Assembly (NCBI RefSeq): GCF_000306235.2
Contig: NZ_AKWZ02000003.1
Coordinates: forward strand, 1 to 64,000
Reading direction: 5' to 3'
Source of the DNA: Leptospira fainei serovar Hurstbridge str. BUT 6
Lineage (GTDB): Bacteria > Spirochaetota > Leptospiria > Leptospirales > Leptospiraceae
Length of the DNA: 64,000 nt
How positions within the stretch are numbered: position 1 is the stretch's first letter; every line of letters starts with the position of its first letter. Made by a program: the position numbers and the translations under genes. Below are positions 1 to 9,410 of this stretch, in pieces. A model generated the notes under the pieces. That model was not told the DNA's origin. It searched no databases and worked only from the letters and a program-made list of their open reading frames with translations.

Positions 1-484
1 GTATTTTTAAAAAGCTAAAGATTTCTTGGACGACAATTCCCGTTAATGGAATGAAAAGACTGTTCAAGGATAGTAACGTAAGAGTGGGTTTAGAAGCTTC
101 TTTTTCCTTTCCATTTAATATTATAAATGCGAGATACCAAAGAGAAGCGACGAGTATCGGAAGGAATCCCCAAAGGAAAATGAATCCGAATATGTTTTGG
201 GGGAAATGGGAGAAGAAATAAAGCAGCCCGCCGATTTCCTTTTGAGCGTAGAGGTTTTCGATGAGCGCGTTTTTGTCTGAACCATTTGCATAAATTCCAA
301 TTAGAATTAAGACAATGTTTATAAAACTTGCTAAGCCGAATCCGAAAGCATACCTTTTTAAGCCCTCAAGTAATTGGAAGTCTGTCCAACTTTCGATATC
401 CTTTTTTTCTTGAATGAAATCTCTTATTTCGGATAACTGATTCCAAATCGTTTCCTTTATCTTAAAGCTGATTCCGGTTAACAT
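1..484 (-). CDS. Membrane protein, 3' end outside window
   Basis: The minus-strand frame opens with an ATG at 482-484 and stays open to the window edge, giving about 161 residues without a stop. The first 50 residues are soluble and charged. They are followed by at least three hydrophobic helices (around residues 53-70, 95-125 and 140-160) separated by short loops, so it is an integral membrane protein. The layout of a soluble N terminus followed by several helices is reminiscent of Yip1-like membrane proteins, but I see no diagnostic motif and assign no function. It is divergent from the TPR lipoprotein gene at 677, with about 190 bases of AT-rich DNA between them that must hold both promoters. 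Confidence 0.7.
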   Translation of the reverse strand, partial: MLTGISFKIKETIWNQLSEIRDFIQEKKDIESWTDFQLLEGLKRYAFGFGLASFINIVLILIGIYANGSDKNALIENLYAQKEIGGLLYFFSHFPQNIFGFIFLWGFLPILVASLWYLAFIILNGKEKEASKPTLTLLSLNSLFIPLTGIVVQEIFSFLKI

Positions 485-676
485 CGAATGAATCCTTTGT
501 AGAGAATATCAAAACGATACTTAGCTGGATTCGCTCCCTGTCGAGAGAAATAATAAAGGTCGGTTCACTTTCCTTTCGATCTAAATTGCTTTAATTGAAG
601 AAACGGAAGGAATTTCCAATTAGCAATAATCAATATATTTGACGGAAAAAACAACCTACGGTAATTTCTTCTTTTT

Positions 677-1324
677 GTGAACTATATAGTGAAGCGATTA
701 TCTTATTTTTTTCTATTTTCATTGTTCTTGAGTTGTTCTGATAATTCGGATAAGTTGCGTGATAACTATAAACAAGCTTTGGCTCAATTTCAATCAAAAC
801 ATTTGAATGAATCCAAATCATCCTTCGAAAGACTTTATAAAGATAATCCAGATTATTTACTCGTCAGGTTGATGCTCGCGAAAACGTATTTCTTTTCGAA
901 TAACCTCAAAGTAGCTGCGAAATTATTTGAAGAAGACTATTCTAAAAACCCCGCTCGAATCGAATCTGCAATTTGGATGTATCGGACAAAATATATATTA
1001 GGCGAAGATCCGAAGGCAATTGTGATGGGCCTTGACAAAATAATAATCGAAGATCCGAATAATATCGAAGCCTGGATTCTAAGAGGGCGGATTTACGAAA
1101 AGCTAGGTCAGCTCGATTACGCAATTGAAAGCTACCGAAACGTAGTGAAAAATGATGAGCGTCTTGGATTTGCTCATTTTAGGTTATCGGAATTGCTCCA
1201 CGGATTTGCTCCAAAGCAAAGCGATGTGGATTTAATAAAGGCAAAAGCTTTGGGATATAATCCGGAATTAGAAAAGATGCAAATTGACTCGGATGCTACT
1301 ACAAAAGCCAAACATGAAAGATAA
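677..1324 (+). CDS. TPR-repeat lipoprotein
   Basis: A 215-residue protein. It begins with a basic N terminus, a hydrophobic stretch and a lipobox ending FLSC (Cys20), so it is probably a lipoprotein anchored in the cell envelope. From about residue 30 onward it consists of helical tetratricopeptide-type repeats: A-Q-F at 35-37, the N-P-D and D-P-N-N-I-E-A-W blocks, and the G-R-I-Y-E-K-L-G-Q-L-D-Y-A block near 140. Such repeats act as protein-protein scaffolds. The last codons overlap the likely ATG of the MORN-repeat gene, so the two are probably co-translated. Partner and substrate are unknown. The family is common among spirochaete envelope proteins, and no enzymatic role is suggested. Confidence 0.85.
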   Translation: MNYIVKRLSYFFLFSLFLSCSDNSDKLRDNYKQALAQFQSKHLNESKSSFERLYKDNPDYLLVRLMLAKTYFFSNNLKVAAKLFEEDYSKNPARIESAIWMYRTKYILGEDPKAIVMGLDKIIIEDPNNIEAWILRGRIYEKLGQLDYAIESYRNVVKNDERLGFAHFRLSELLHGFAPKQSDVDLIKAKALGYNPELEKMQIDSDATTKAKHER

Positions 1325-2006
1325 AATATCAGTCAGCTTACTTTCATTGCGTAAAGAGGTAATTCAATTCTTTCGAAAAGTAATTTCCGGAATTAGAATA
1401 AAAGTAAGTATTCTTAGTTTTATTGCTCTTTCTCTTGGTTTGTATGTATTTTATCTCTTTTTTCCGAAACTTGCAGTGACCTGCGTAACTGGTAATTGCT
1501 GGTTTGGAATTGGCACCCTTCAATATTCAGACGGAAATATTTACAAAGGTGAATGCTTGTTTCGCAGTCCACAAGGACACGGTGAATTCATAAGTCCAAA
1601 AAATGAACATTACCTGGGGGAATGGACTTGGGGAAAGAAGAATGGTTTCGGAATTTATTATTACTCAAATGGTGATATCTATGAGGGTAAATTTTCAAAT
1701 AATATTAAAGAAGGTCTCGGTATTTTTACTTGGAAAAGTGGAGTTCGTTATATTGGGAATTGGATCAATGGCGAACCATCAGGCCGAGGAAAGTTGCTTC
1801 TAAATAACGACAAAATAATTCTGGAAGGAGAATATAGAAAAGGAATCATCTACGAGGGCAAAGGCATGTACGTCTACGAAGATGGGACTCGTTATATTGG
1901 AGAGTGGAAAGAAGGAAGACGCGAAGGATTTGGAATTCTTCTAGACTCCGACGGACAAACGGCAATATTTCAAGGTAATTGGAAAAATGATCAACCAATT
2001 AACTAA
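1314..2006 (+). CDS. MORN-repeat membrane protein
   Basis: I start at ATG 1314, which overlaps the end of the upstream TPR gene. A TTG at 1284 and an ATG at 1293 are alternative in-frame starts. A basic amphipathic N terminus is followed by one transmembrane helix (about residues 24-45) and then six or so MORN repeats (Y-x-G-x-W/F-x-x-G-x-x-x-G-x-G). Examples are the Y-L-G-E-W, Y-E-G-K-F, Y-I-G-N-W and Y-I-G-E-W repeats. MORN repeats form elongated beta-hairpin sheets, often binding lipids or proteins. The repeats would lie on one side of the inner membrane or in the periplasm. Overlap with the TPR lipoprotein suggests a shared envelope complex, which is inference. Confidence 0.85.
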   Translation: MKDKISVSLLSLRKEVIQFFRKVISGIRIKVSILSFIALSLGLYVFYLFFPKLAVTCVTGNCWFGIGTLQYSDGNIYKGECLFRSPQGHGEFISPKNEHYLGEWTWGKKNGFGIYYYSNGDIYEGKFSNNIKEGLGIFTWKSGVRYIGNWINGEPSGRGKLLLNNDKIILEGEYRKGIIYEGKGMYVYEDGTRYIGEWKEGRREGFGILLDSDGQTAIFQGNWKNDQPIN

Positions 2007-2032
2007 ATTCCCTTACAAGCATCTATAGAAAT

Positions 2033-3709
2033 ATGAACAGTTACTCAGCTAAAATAATTTTCAAAATCATCACACTATTTATATTTTCTGTTATAGTAAT
2101 TACGTTGTTCAGATTTTTAAACTCAGAACAATCCAATGTTTTAAATTCAAGTATCCAGGCGATGAGCATCGATCCGCCATTAGCTACGAAATGGATTTAT
2201 CGAGATTCATTATATTTTCTAGTTGGTTACGGAATTTGGCTCGGCCTTGTTTTTATTGTTTTGAAATTACTCAAAAAATTCGATTTGCTTTACGGCGATA
2301 AAACGATAACGACCGTGTTGGTGCTAATTTCTGTTAGTTTAGCCTTAATGCTACGTGAAACGCCGTATGTTTTTTATAATGTATATAAGAAAAACATTAT
2401 TGTCTATTTCTTTGTAATATTCTGTATTGCCTTAGCAATTCGAGGACCCGTTATTCAGGAATTGATTCGCCGTGGAACTCGACTCTTTAATGAAAAATAT
2501 ACAATCTTTGCGGCCTTAATAGTTCTATTCAGTCTTTTGCAAAGGTTGCTCGCTTTGCACTTGGATAACGGATTGTTGCAAAGTGGAGACGATCCTAAAA
2601 CCTTTTATGATGCTGCAATAAATCTGTATGAAAAGGGAATATCCCCCAATTTAGGATTTAGTCCTGGAATGAGTTATTTCCTTTTTGCTTGCTTTAAAAT
2701 CTTCGGAATCGGTCAGTTAGTGCCCAAGTTACTTTTAGCGCTGATCGGATCTCTTGGACTATTTTGTTCAATCGAGACGACCAGAATTTTGATAAAATCT
2801 AAAATTGCAGGAATTCTGGCTGGTATATTTTATCTTACTTCAAGTCACTATGTTTCATTTTCAAATCAATTGTGGAATGAAAATTTATTTAATCCTCTAT
2901 TCTCAATGTTCATTTACGTAAACGTACTGGCATTCAATAAGGGAGGAGTAAAATATCTCGTGTTACAAATGCTAATAACTGTCTTCGCCGGGGCTTGTTT
3001 TTCTTTATTAAGAAGTTGGTTTCCTCTTGTGTTCTTAGTGTTTTTGATTGGGTTTTTCATCGAATCCGGTAATAGAAAAATTCCTAGAAAGTCTCAGCTC
3101 GTCCTGCTTGCTTTGCTATTTTGCATTTCTTATTTGTCTCCGAGGTTGTTCAGAGGACAAAGCGATGGAGTGATTGCGACGAATAACTCGCAATTAAATT
3201 TTGTCATTGGTAATAATCCATATTCTCAAGGAACGTATACTAGGCATTGGGTTACATTTACGAAAGAATCCGGGTTGGATGTAAATAGTAAAGAAATGAT
3301 GAATTACCTTATGGAAATATACAAAAAGAACCCGGAATTAGTTTTTATAAACCTGTATAAAAAAGTTATGCTTTGGTTCGTAGGTGCCGGAGGACCAAGG
3401 CCGCTGGATAATTATTATCAACATCCGCTATTGATTTCTCAATATTTCTATCGAATTACGACTAGCTTGCTTTTATTAGTAGGCTTAATTCAGTTAATAA
3501 GATACAAAAAATTCATACTCCCTTTGGGTTATCTTTCTATTCTCTTTGTTCATTTAGTATTTTTTGTGGACTATAGATTCACTCTTACTGCCATGCCAAT
3601 CCAAGCAGTATTGATTCCTTTCGGAATAATAGTTTTGGCGAATACTCTTAAAAGAAAATTCCGGCTTCAAGAGACCGGATCTTCAGTATCGTCGACCCAT
3701 TTGCGATAA
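2033..3709 (+). CDS. Polytopic membrane protein, GT39-like glycosyltransferase
   Basis: A 558-residue protein with about a dozen hydrophobic helices. After three or four N-terminal helices, a loop carries a G-D-D-P motif near residues 185-188, followed by a Y-D-A-A segment and P-G-M-S-Y. This resembles the acidic first periplasmic loop of the GT-C fold dolichyl-phosphate-mannose or ArnT-type transferases (PF13231/PF02366), which move sugars from polyprenyl phosphates onto proteins or lipids. The position of the acidic pair after extra N-terminal helices is unusual, so the assignment is at superfamily level only. It follows the MORN gene by 26 bases and may be in the same operon. The C terminus is short and soluble. 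Confidence 0.65.
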   Translation: MNSYSAKIIFKIITLFIFSVIVITLFRFLNSEQSNVLNSSIQAMSIDPPLATKWIYRDSLYFLVGYGIWLGLVFIVLKLLKKFDLLYGDKTITTVLVLISVSLALMLRETPYVFYNVYKKNIIVYFFVIFCIALAIRGPVIQELIRRGTRLFNEKYTIFAALIVLFSLLQRLLALHLDNGLLQSGDDPKTFYDAAINLYEKGISPNLGFSPGMSYFLFACFKIFGIGQLVPKLLLALIGSLGLFCSIETTRILIKSKIAGILAGIFYLTSSHYVSFSNQLWNENLFNPLFSMFIYVNVLAFNKGGVKYLVLQMLITVFAGACFSLLRSWFPLVFLVFLIGFFIESGNRKIPRKSQLVLLALLFCISYLSPRLFRGQSDGVIATNNSQLNFVIGNNPYSQGTYTRHWVTFTKESGLDVNSKEMMNYLMEIYKKNPELVFINLYKKVMLWFVGAGGPRPLDNYYQHPLLISQYFYRITTSLLLLVGLIQLIRYKKFILPLGYLSILFVHLVFFVDYRFTLTAMPIQAVLIPFGIIVLANTLKRKFRLQETGSSVSSTHLR

Positions 3710-3804
3710 GGAAAAAAGAGGTCTCTTCTTAAATTTGCTGGACATACCGATTATTTAAAATCTAAATTTTTACTCAAACCTTGCGCGGTCACTGACACGG
3801 GAGA

Positions 3805-6800
3805 ATGAATTCTATGAACAGAGAAGAGCAAAATATCCGAACGTATTCATTTTCTGAAAAACTACTTTCAGGAACTACGCTCTCCGCCTATTTTTGGATT
3901 CTCTTATTCCCGCTTACCTCCATTTTTTCCCAAAACCTTAATAACTATCCTAGCTTTGTAGCCCCTCAGTTTCAGCAGCAAAATCTGGATCAAGTGGTTA
4001 GTCTTGCAAATCAATCCAACTCTTTGAATAACTGGGAAGCTATTTCCGGCCAAGGACTTAGTGCTATTAAATCCAATTGGGAGAATACTTCAGCTCAAGA
4101 AATAGAATCGCTTGTTAGTTCGATAACCGCAAGTCCTAATTCAGGTACAAGTCTACAAGATTATCAGAATGCAGTATCGGCTTACTTGTGGGCACAGGAA
4201 AACAATGCCGAAACTCAATGGCTAAATCAGGTTGACTCTCAACTCTCTAACGCACGTGACAATTTTATTAATGGCCAGTTAGCAATTAATATTGCAAATA
4301 GCACTACTCAAAACCAGCAATTGGTGATCGCAAATAGCGGAGTAGCGAATTCAACGATTGCAAACTCTGCTGATTATAAAACGGCACTAAACACCGGATT
4401 ACAAAGTTTTTCCGATTCTTTAACTTCCTTACAAAGAACTTATGAACAACAGTTATCGTCCTTAAATCAAACTGATGCTCAATATAAGGCTAACCTGCAG
4501 CAATTGCAAAGCTATGAGAATGCTGTTAAACAGAGTATGCAAAATTCAGTTTCGCAACTTCAAACTTCCCTTCAATCTACCGCATTATTTTATAATACCA
4601 ATCCAGATGGAACTACGAACTGGAATTCAATGACTCAGTCCGGATTAGATCTGCACAACTTGATCACGAGTTTAAGTCAGGGGCTTATGAATGGAAGCCC
4701 ACTTACGGTACTTGCGAATCAAATGGTCACCTATCTTCAAACCGAAGAGACGCAAGCATTAAATAATGCTACTTATTGGAGTCAAAAGGCTGCTCCATAC
4801 AATTTATCGTTAACGGGAACTGTTCTTGGTGGCGAGCAGGTATTGAATGGGCTGCAAGATTTATATAATTACGGGAATTGGGTATCCTCCGCGAACCCTG
4901 TCATTGGAGCTATCAAGGGTTTCATAGATGGAGGAAGCAATAATCAGGACCCTGCGTTGATTAACTATTTGTATGGTAACGATTTCAATTCGAATAACTA
5001 TAGTATATTAAAGATTAATTCGGCAGATTTTAAAGGATATAATACGGCGTATACGAATTATAGCGTTTACCCGATCCAAACAGGTTATGCCGGTAATGAT
5101 CTTTATTATTCTTCGGCGGGCTATAATGCATTTGATTTTAATGCTACAGGATTAGGTTTTCTTGGAGGTTTTATCCTTCAAACTGGTTTTTTTGCGGAAG
5201 ATAAATTTGATTATAGTATTAATATACAGCTTCAAGACAAAAATGCATTAGCGAATTCGCAAGTTTGGAGTGGATTTCAGAATAATTTAAGTACGGAATT
5301 AAATAGTTGGAATTCCATCACTCCAACGATTTCAAATTGGGAAGGACAAATTTCTGCTTATCAGGCGCAGTATGCAGCTTGGCACGCCCAAGCAGCTGTC
5401 TATGCCGATAACTTGCAACAATCCTATTCTGCGGGAGTTGCAAATCTTAATTCTCAAGAGCATAATTGGCAAAATGGTTTATTGGCGTCGTTTCAAACCG
5501 TTAAAATCAACTCGGGTGTTAATAATCAAACGGAACCTTTAAAATCTTCATTGTTAGATTCGGTTTCTCCTAAGATTGCACAGGTGTTTTTGCCTACCGA
5601 CAATCCCGTTCTTTCTTCGGTTGCTCCGGTCCCAGTTATGGATCAGAGTAACTTAAACAATACTTTATCTATTTTTCAGCAATCTCTAATGGGTGCGTCT
5701 AATATAGCTTTAGAAAATCAGCTCAATAGACAGGCTATCGATGAGAATAAGAACGCAATTAAACGAATAGCTACTTCACTCGGAAATAATGCAGTTGTGG
5801 ACTCTCATGGAAACATCGTATATACCACTTCGATAGAAGATGGAAACGCTCGCTTAAAAGCAGGTGGCGATGCGACAAATGCGAGTGATTACGAAGCGAC
5901 TACTGTTAAACAGAATGTTTTTCTATCTGCGCCTGCAACAATCAAAATCGCCGCAGCCGGAAATCTGTTTCAAACTTGGAATACAGATTCAGTAATATCT
6001 CAAAATCAAGCTAACCTTGATTCATTTAATGCTTCATATAATTCTACAATTAATTCATTAAATTCTCAAATAGCCGCTTTAAATTCTTTAAATGCGAAAA
6101 ACGATAAAGCTTTTCAGGATGCTGCTCAATCTTCGGCAAGCTTTGCCTCAGACCAAAAAAGTTTAGCTGAGGCATTATTTCAGGGTGGAAATATTGAGAC
6201 TTGGGTCAAGGGACAGATCCAGGATAAAGTTAACTCGGCAATGGCTTCTGCACTTGCTAACGCAACCGGTATGTCTCCGGATATGGCTTCGCAGCTAGTG
6301 AGTTGGTTCGAGAAAAAGCAAGCGGATAAAAAAGCAAAGGCTAAAGCTAGAACGCAAGAGATCACCTCCGGGCTCGTAACAGTAGCGAGTATAGCGGCAT
6401 CGTTTATCGCAGGACCGGAAATGATGGCGATAGGACAAGCTGCATTACAAGCGGTGCAGGGTTACCAAAGCGGAGGATTGGAAGGAGCGTTAGTCGGAGC
6501 GGCGAGTGGCGCGGCTGGAGCGTATGCGAGGGAAGTTGGTGTGAACGTTAACGTTGCATATAACTCGAAGACGGGCTTTAGTGGAGGCTTAGGTGTCGGT
6601 TCTTCTGCGGCAAATATAGGGGCGAACTTCTCGCAACATGGCAGCACATCTTTCTCTTTAGGAACGAAAGCTGGTAATATAAATTTTAGCCCGAACACAG
6701 GATTTAGCGGAAGTGTAAACGTTTGGGGAACGGAAGGCGGACAGGGCTTGATGGTTAACATCGGCCAACATACCGGACCAAGTTTAACCTACCAAAATAC

Positions 6801-8640
6801 GGATGAAGCTTCAGGAGTAGGTGGATCAGTCACAATCGATGGCAAGGGTAATGCGACTGTAGCAGCAACGTATAGAAACGCAACGGTTGTTTCAGCGACG
6901 GGGAATGTGCATGAACCAAGTAGCTTTGGGAATTTGACTCTAAACAATAATTTTAATAATGATCTAAACCAGAGCTTGGCTATGGCTAAGGCGGACTCAA
7001 ATCTAAAAGCTGCCGATTCGAAATTAAATACCGGCAGAAATGCAATAGCTGAAACAGGCAATCCAGACCAAAAGGAAATTCTAGATAATCCAAATGCGAG
7101 TGCTGAGGACCAACACGGAGTACTTGCTACCTTAGCTAAATCAAATGATTTCCTAACAGATCCGAGTTCAGCATCATCGTGGCTTGGAAGGGCAAGTCAG
7201 GATCTAGCGGGTAATCTCCTTGGGAGCATGGGATTAAGGGCGAGTGATAGTAACGGGTTTATTGATAAAGACGGAGAGTATCGCCAGAGAACTTGTTTTA
7301 CAGCGGGGACACTCATTCGGACCAGAGATGGTTTAAAACCGATAGAGAAGGTCGAAATAGGGGATTACGTTCTTTCAATTGATCCTAATACTGGAAAAGT
7401 ATCTTACAAAAGAGTCTCGGATGTCTTTGAAAAAGAAGCAAAGACCATCCATAGAATCACATACGAAAATGGTAACGTAATCAATACAACTTGGAATCAT
7501 CCTTTCTTTATTCGAGGTAAGGGGTTTACAGAAGCTATAAACATTCATCCTGAAGAGAGATCGGTTACAGTAGCGAGTATTCGCAATTCATATCGAGTAG
7601 AGAGAAGTTCAGGAGTTCAGATCGGAGCTTCCTTGGCTGCGATTGGAAGTAAGTCGTCGAACTCGAACACTGCATCTTGGAAGGACGAGGTAAATGGAAC
7701 TGTCGGAATTGCTAAGATTGAAGAGATCTACGAGAAGACAAAGGTTTACAACTTCGAAGTAGAAGACAACCACACGTATTTCGTAGGAAAAGACGGGGTG
7801 CTTGTTCATAACGACGCGGGATGTAAAGCGGAAGGGTTTGCTGCTGGAATTGGAAAAAGTATAGCTCGATTGGCAGACGCTCCTCAGCAATTGGCCGAAA
7901 CAGGACTTCGCATAGCTGACCCGAATAAGTTTTCGGTCACTGACGAGTTTGGTCGTCCAGTAAACGCACATCCGCTTGAAGCTCCTCTATCTCCAGGAGT
8001 GGCTTCGACATTATACGATAAATTAGTAACGGAACCAGGAGCAGAGAAGGCGACCAATTCGACTTGCGCAGATTGTTCGAAAGATTATTCGACCGGGTAT
8101 AAATGGGGAAATTTTATCGGAGATGGTCTACTATTAGTTGCTGGTGGTTTGACCGCTCTTCGAGGGAAGCTTGGGGGTCTTGCGGGTAAAGCTGGGGCAG
8201 CGGAAGATGGATTAGCAGTCGGCAAGAGTGCTATTGGTAGCGTCGGTGGTCAGGAAATACCAAGAGGATTTTCAAGCCCTGAGCAGTATCGCCAAGCAAT
8301 GTCTGAATTAGACGGAATTATGAAAAATAAAGGAATTTCAGATTATAGAATGGGAGTAAGCGGAAGTTCCGTTACTGGAGAAAGCTTTAAGTCGGGTAGA
8401 ACTTTCGGACCTCATAGCGACATTGACGTATTTGTCGAAAGTAACTCATTAACAAAAGGGATTGGAACATCCAAAAATATTCCAGGTTTTGTGCATCCAA
8501 AAAATTTGCAAGAATTACATCCTGAACTGAAGACTTGGTCTAATAAGTGGCAATCAATTCTCGGACGGGAAGTTTCAGTTGGAGGTTTTCAAACAGGAAA
8601 ATTGCCGGATAGACCATCAATCTTCTTCGAAAATAAATGA
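3805..8640 (+). CDS. Giant secreted protein with Hint and nucleotidyltransferase-like toxin tip
   Basis: A 1611-residue protein. The ATG at 3805 follows a GGGAGA ribosome site. A signal-like hydrophobic stretch ends near residue 45 (I-F-S-Q). Residues 50-800 are Asn/Gln/Ser-rich and largely helical. Residues 800-1150 are a Gly/Ala-rich stretch, including G-A-L-V-G-A-A-S-G near 894, typical of the Leptospira TIGR04388 large-protein family as I remember it. A Hint autoprocessing domain runs from Cys1164 (C-F-T-A-G-T) to H-N at 1335-1336 (V-L-V-H-N-D), with the N-H-P-F-F block in between, as in pretoxin-Hint proteins. The last 130 residues carry G-S-S-V-T-G (1520-1525) and S-D-I-D-V (1538-1542), the Gly-Ser and paired-Asp signature of the nucleotidyltransferase fold. 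I infer a polymorphic toxin, with the next gene as its immunity protein. Confidence 0.85.
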   Translation: MNSMNREEQNIRTYSFSEKLLSGTTLSAYFWILLFPLTSIFSQNLNNYPSFVAPQFQQQNLDQVVSLANQSNSLNNWEAISGQGLSAIKSNWENTSAQEIESLVSSITASPNSGTSLQDYQNAVSAYLWAQENNAETQWLNQVDSQLSNARDNFINGQLAINIANSTTQNQQLVIANSGVANSTIANSADYKTALNTGLQSFSDSLTSLQRTYEQQLSSLNQTDAQYKANLQQLQSYENAVKQSMQNSVSQLQTSLQSTALFYNTNPDGTTNWNSMTQSGLDLHNLITSLSQGLMNGSPLTVLANQMVTYLQTEETQALNNATYWSQKAAPYNLSLTGTVLGGEQVLNGLQDLYNYGNWVSSANPVIGAIKGFIDGGSNNQDPALINYLYGNDFNSNNYSILKINSADFKGYNTAYTNYSVYPIQTGYAGNDLYYSSAGYNAFDFNATGLGFLGGFILQTGFFAEDKFDYSINIQLQDKNALANSQVWSGFQNNLSTELNSWNSITPTISNWEGQISAYQAQYAAWHAQAAVYADNLQQSYSAGVANLNSQEHNWQNGLLASFQTVKINSGVNNQTEPLKSSLLDSVSPKIAQVFLPTDNPVLSSVAPVPVMDQSNLNNTLSIFQQSLMGASNIALENQLNRQAIDENKNAIKRIATSLGNNAVVDSHGNIVYTTSIEDGNARLKAGGDATNASDYEATTVKQNVFLSAPATIKIAAAGNLFQTWNTDSVISQNQANLDSFNASYNSTINSLNSQIAALNSLNAKNDKAFQDAAQSSASFASDQKSLAEALFQGGNIETWVKGQIQDKVNSAMASALANATGMSPDMASQLVSWFEKKQADKKAKAKARTQEITSGLVTVASIAASFIAGPEMMAIGQAALQAVQGYQSGGLEGALVGAASGAAGAYAREVGVNVNVAYNSKTGFSGGLGVGSSAANIGANFSQHGSTSFSLGTKAGNINFSPNTGFSGSVNVWGTEGGQGLMVNIGQHTGPSLTYQNTDEASGVGGSVTIDGKGNATVAATYRNATVVSATGNVHEPSSFGNLTLNNNFNNDLNQSLAMAKADSNLKAADSKLNTGRNAIAETGNPDQKEILDNPNASAEDQHGVLATLAKSNDFLTDPSSASSWLGRASQDLAGNLLGSMGLRASDSNGFIDKDGEYRQRTCFTAGTLIRTRDGLKPIEKVEIGDYVLSIDPNTGKVSYKRVSDVFEKEAKTIHRITYENGNVINTTWNHPFFIRGKGFTEAINIHPEERSVTVASIRNSYRVERSSGVQIGASLAAIGSKSSNSNTASWKDEVNGTVGIAKIEEIYEKTKVYNFEVEDNHTYFVGKDGVLVHNDAGCKAEGFAAGIGKSIARLADAPQQLAETGLRIADPNKFSVTDEFGRPVNAHPLEAPLSPGVASTLYDKLVTEPGAEKATNSTCADCSKDYSTGYKWGNFIGDGLLLVAGGLTALRGKLGGLAGKAGAAEDGLAVGKSAIGSVGGQEIPRGFSSPEQYRQAMSELDGIMKNKGISDYRMGVSGSSVTGESFKSGRTFGPHSDIDVFVESNSLTKGIGTSKNIPGFVHPKNLQELHPELKTWSNKWQSILGREVSVGGFQTGKLPDRPSIFFENK

Positions 8641-8641
8641 A

Positions 8642-9022
8642 ATGGGAAGAGAACTTTTAATAAAATTCGAAAATAAAAGAGATCTTTCTGAATTTGCGAA
8701 ACAAATTGCTATTTTTTTGAGAGGTGAAAATTTAGAAAAACGAGAAAGTGATTTTTACACTTCAGGCTATTATTTCAAATTTCAAACGATTAAAAATGAA
8801 GTCTCCATTTATGAAGCAGATTCTGAAAAATTTGTAGATTTTGATTTCTCAGTGTATTTTAACAATGATGAGCCTTTGCTAAATCTCACGATAAAGAAGT
8901 TAGTTGAGAATTTAATTTCACCTGGTGATGAAGCGGCGATTCCAGAATCACCATTAATTGATTCTAAAATTGAATTTTGTAGGAAAAACAAATTGGGCCA
9001 GGTTGAATGGATCGTCGTCTAA
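8642..9022 (+). CDS. Candidate immunity protein for the upstream toxin
   Basis: A 126-residue soluble protein. Its ATG lies one base after the TGA of the giant toxin-like gene, so the two are translationally coupled. I preferred this start to an in-frame TTG 63 bases upstream, which would overlap the toxin coding sequence. The sequence is acidic (many Glu and Asp), mixes helix and strand, and has no signal peptide or membrane segment, as expected for a cytoplasmic immunity protein. I recognise no named family. The role is inferred only from position: small orphan genes directly after polymorphic-toxin tips normally encode cognate immunity proteins. The local DNA is more AT-rich than the centre of the toxin gene, which fits a module exchanged together with the toxin tip. 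Confidence 0.7.
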   Translation: MGRELLIKFENKRDLSEFAKQIAIFLRGENLEKRESDFYTSGYYFKFQTIKNEVSIYEADSEKFVDFDFSVYFNNDEPLLNLTIKKLVENLISPGDEAAIPESPLIDSKIEFCRKNKLGQVEWIVV

Positions 9023-9189
9023 AATACGCGATAGATTGAAAATTAGTAAGCACCTGAGGCTCGCAAAAACTAAAGTAACAGACAAAACTTCTGGTATAAC
9101 GAATGAAGAAGTTTCAATTTCAACGAAACTGGGAATGTGAGGCAATATTTTATAATTGAGCTATAGTTTCGTTAATCCTAAATGAGGAT

Positions 9190-9350
9190 AAAGCAAATTT
9201 ACTTCACTCCCCGCGAGGGATGCGGCGGGCTTAAGTCCAACACGAGCTATAAAAATGAGATTTAGGATTGAAAGACGGAGCGTGTTGGATGAGGGCGACT
9301 GCCCGAACCCGAAGCAGCCCGGACCGAAGGTCGCGGCCATACTTCTCCTA
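9190..9350. repeat. GC-rich element with inverted repeat, possible dispersed repeat
   Basis: This stretch is clearly richer in GC than the AT-rich DNA around it and contains the inverted pair TCCAACACG (about 9237-9245) and CGTGTTGGA (about 9279-9287), enclosing about 33 bases. It encodes no convincing protein. It sits exactly between the toxin-immunity pair and a broken copy of part of the toxin gene, which suggests a mobile or recombination-prone element. Whether it recurs elsewhere in the genome cannot be judged from this window, so the repeat call is tentative and the ends are approximate. Confidence 0.4.
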
Positions 9351-9410
9351 ACTACTTTCCTTGCGTCCTTGTTCTCCTCGCCTTTATTATCACTTAACAA
9401 AACGTTAAAC

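Noticed and set aside
8958..9140. Plus-strand frame overlapping the end of the immunity gene
   Set aside because: Overlaps a better-supported gene in another frame and has no recognisable features.
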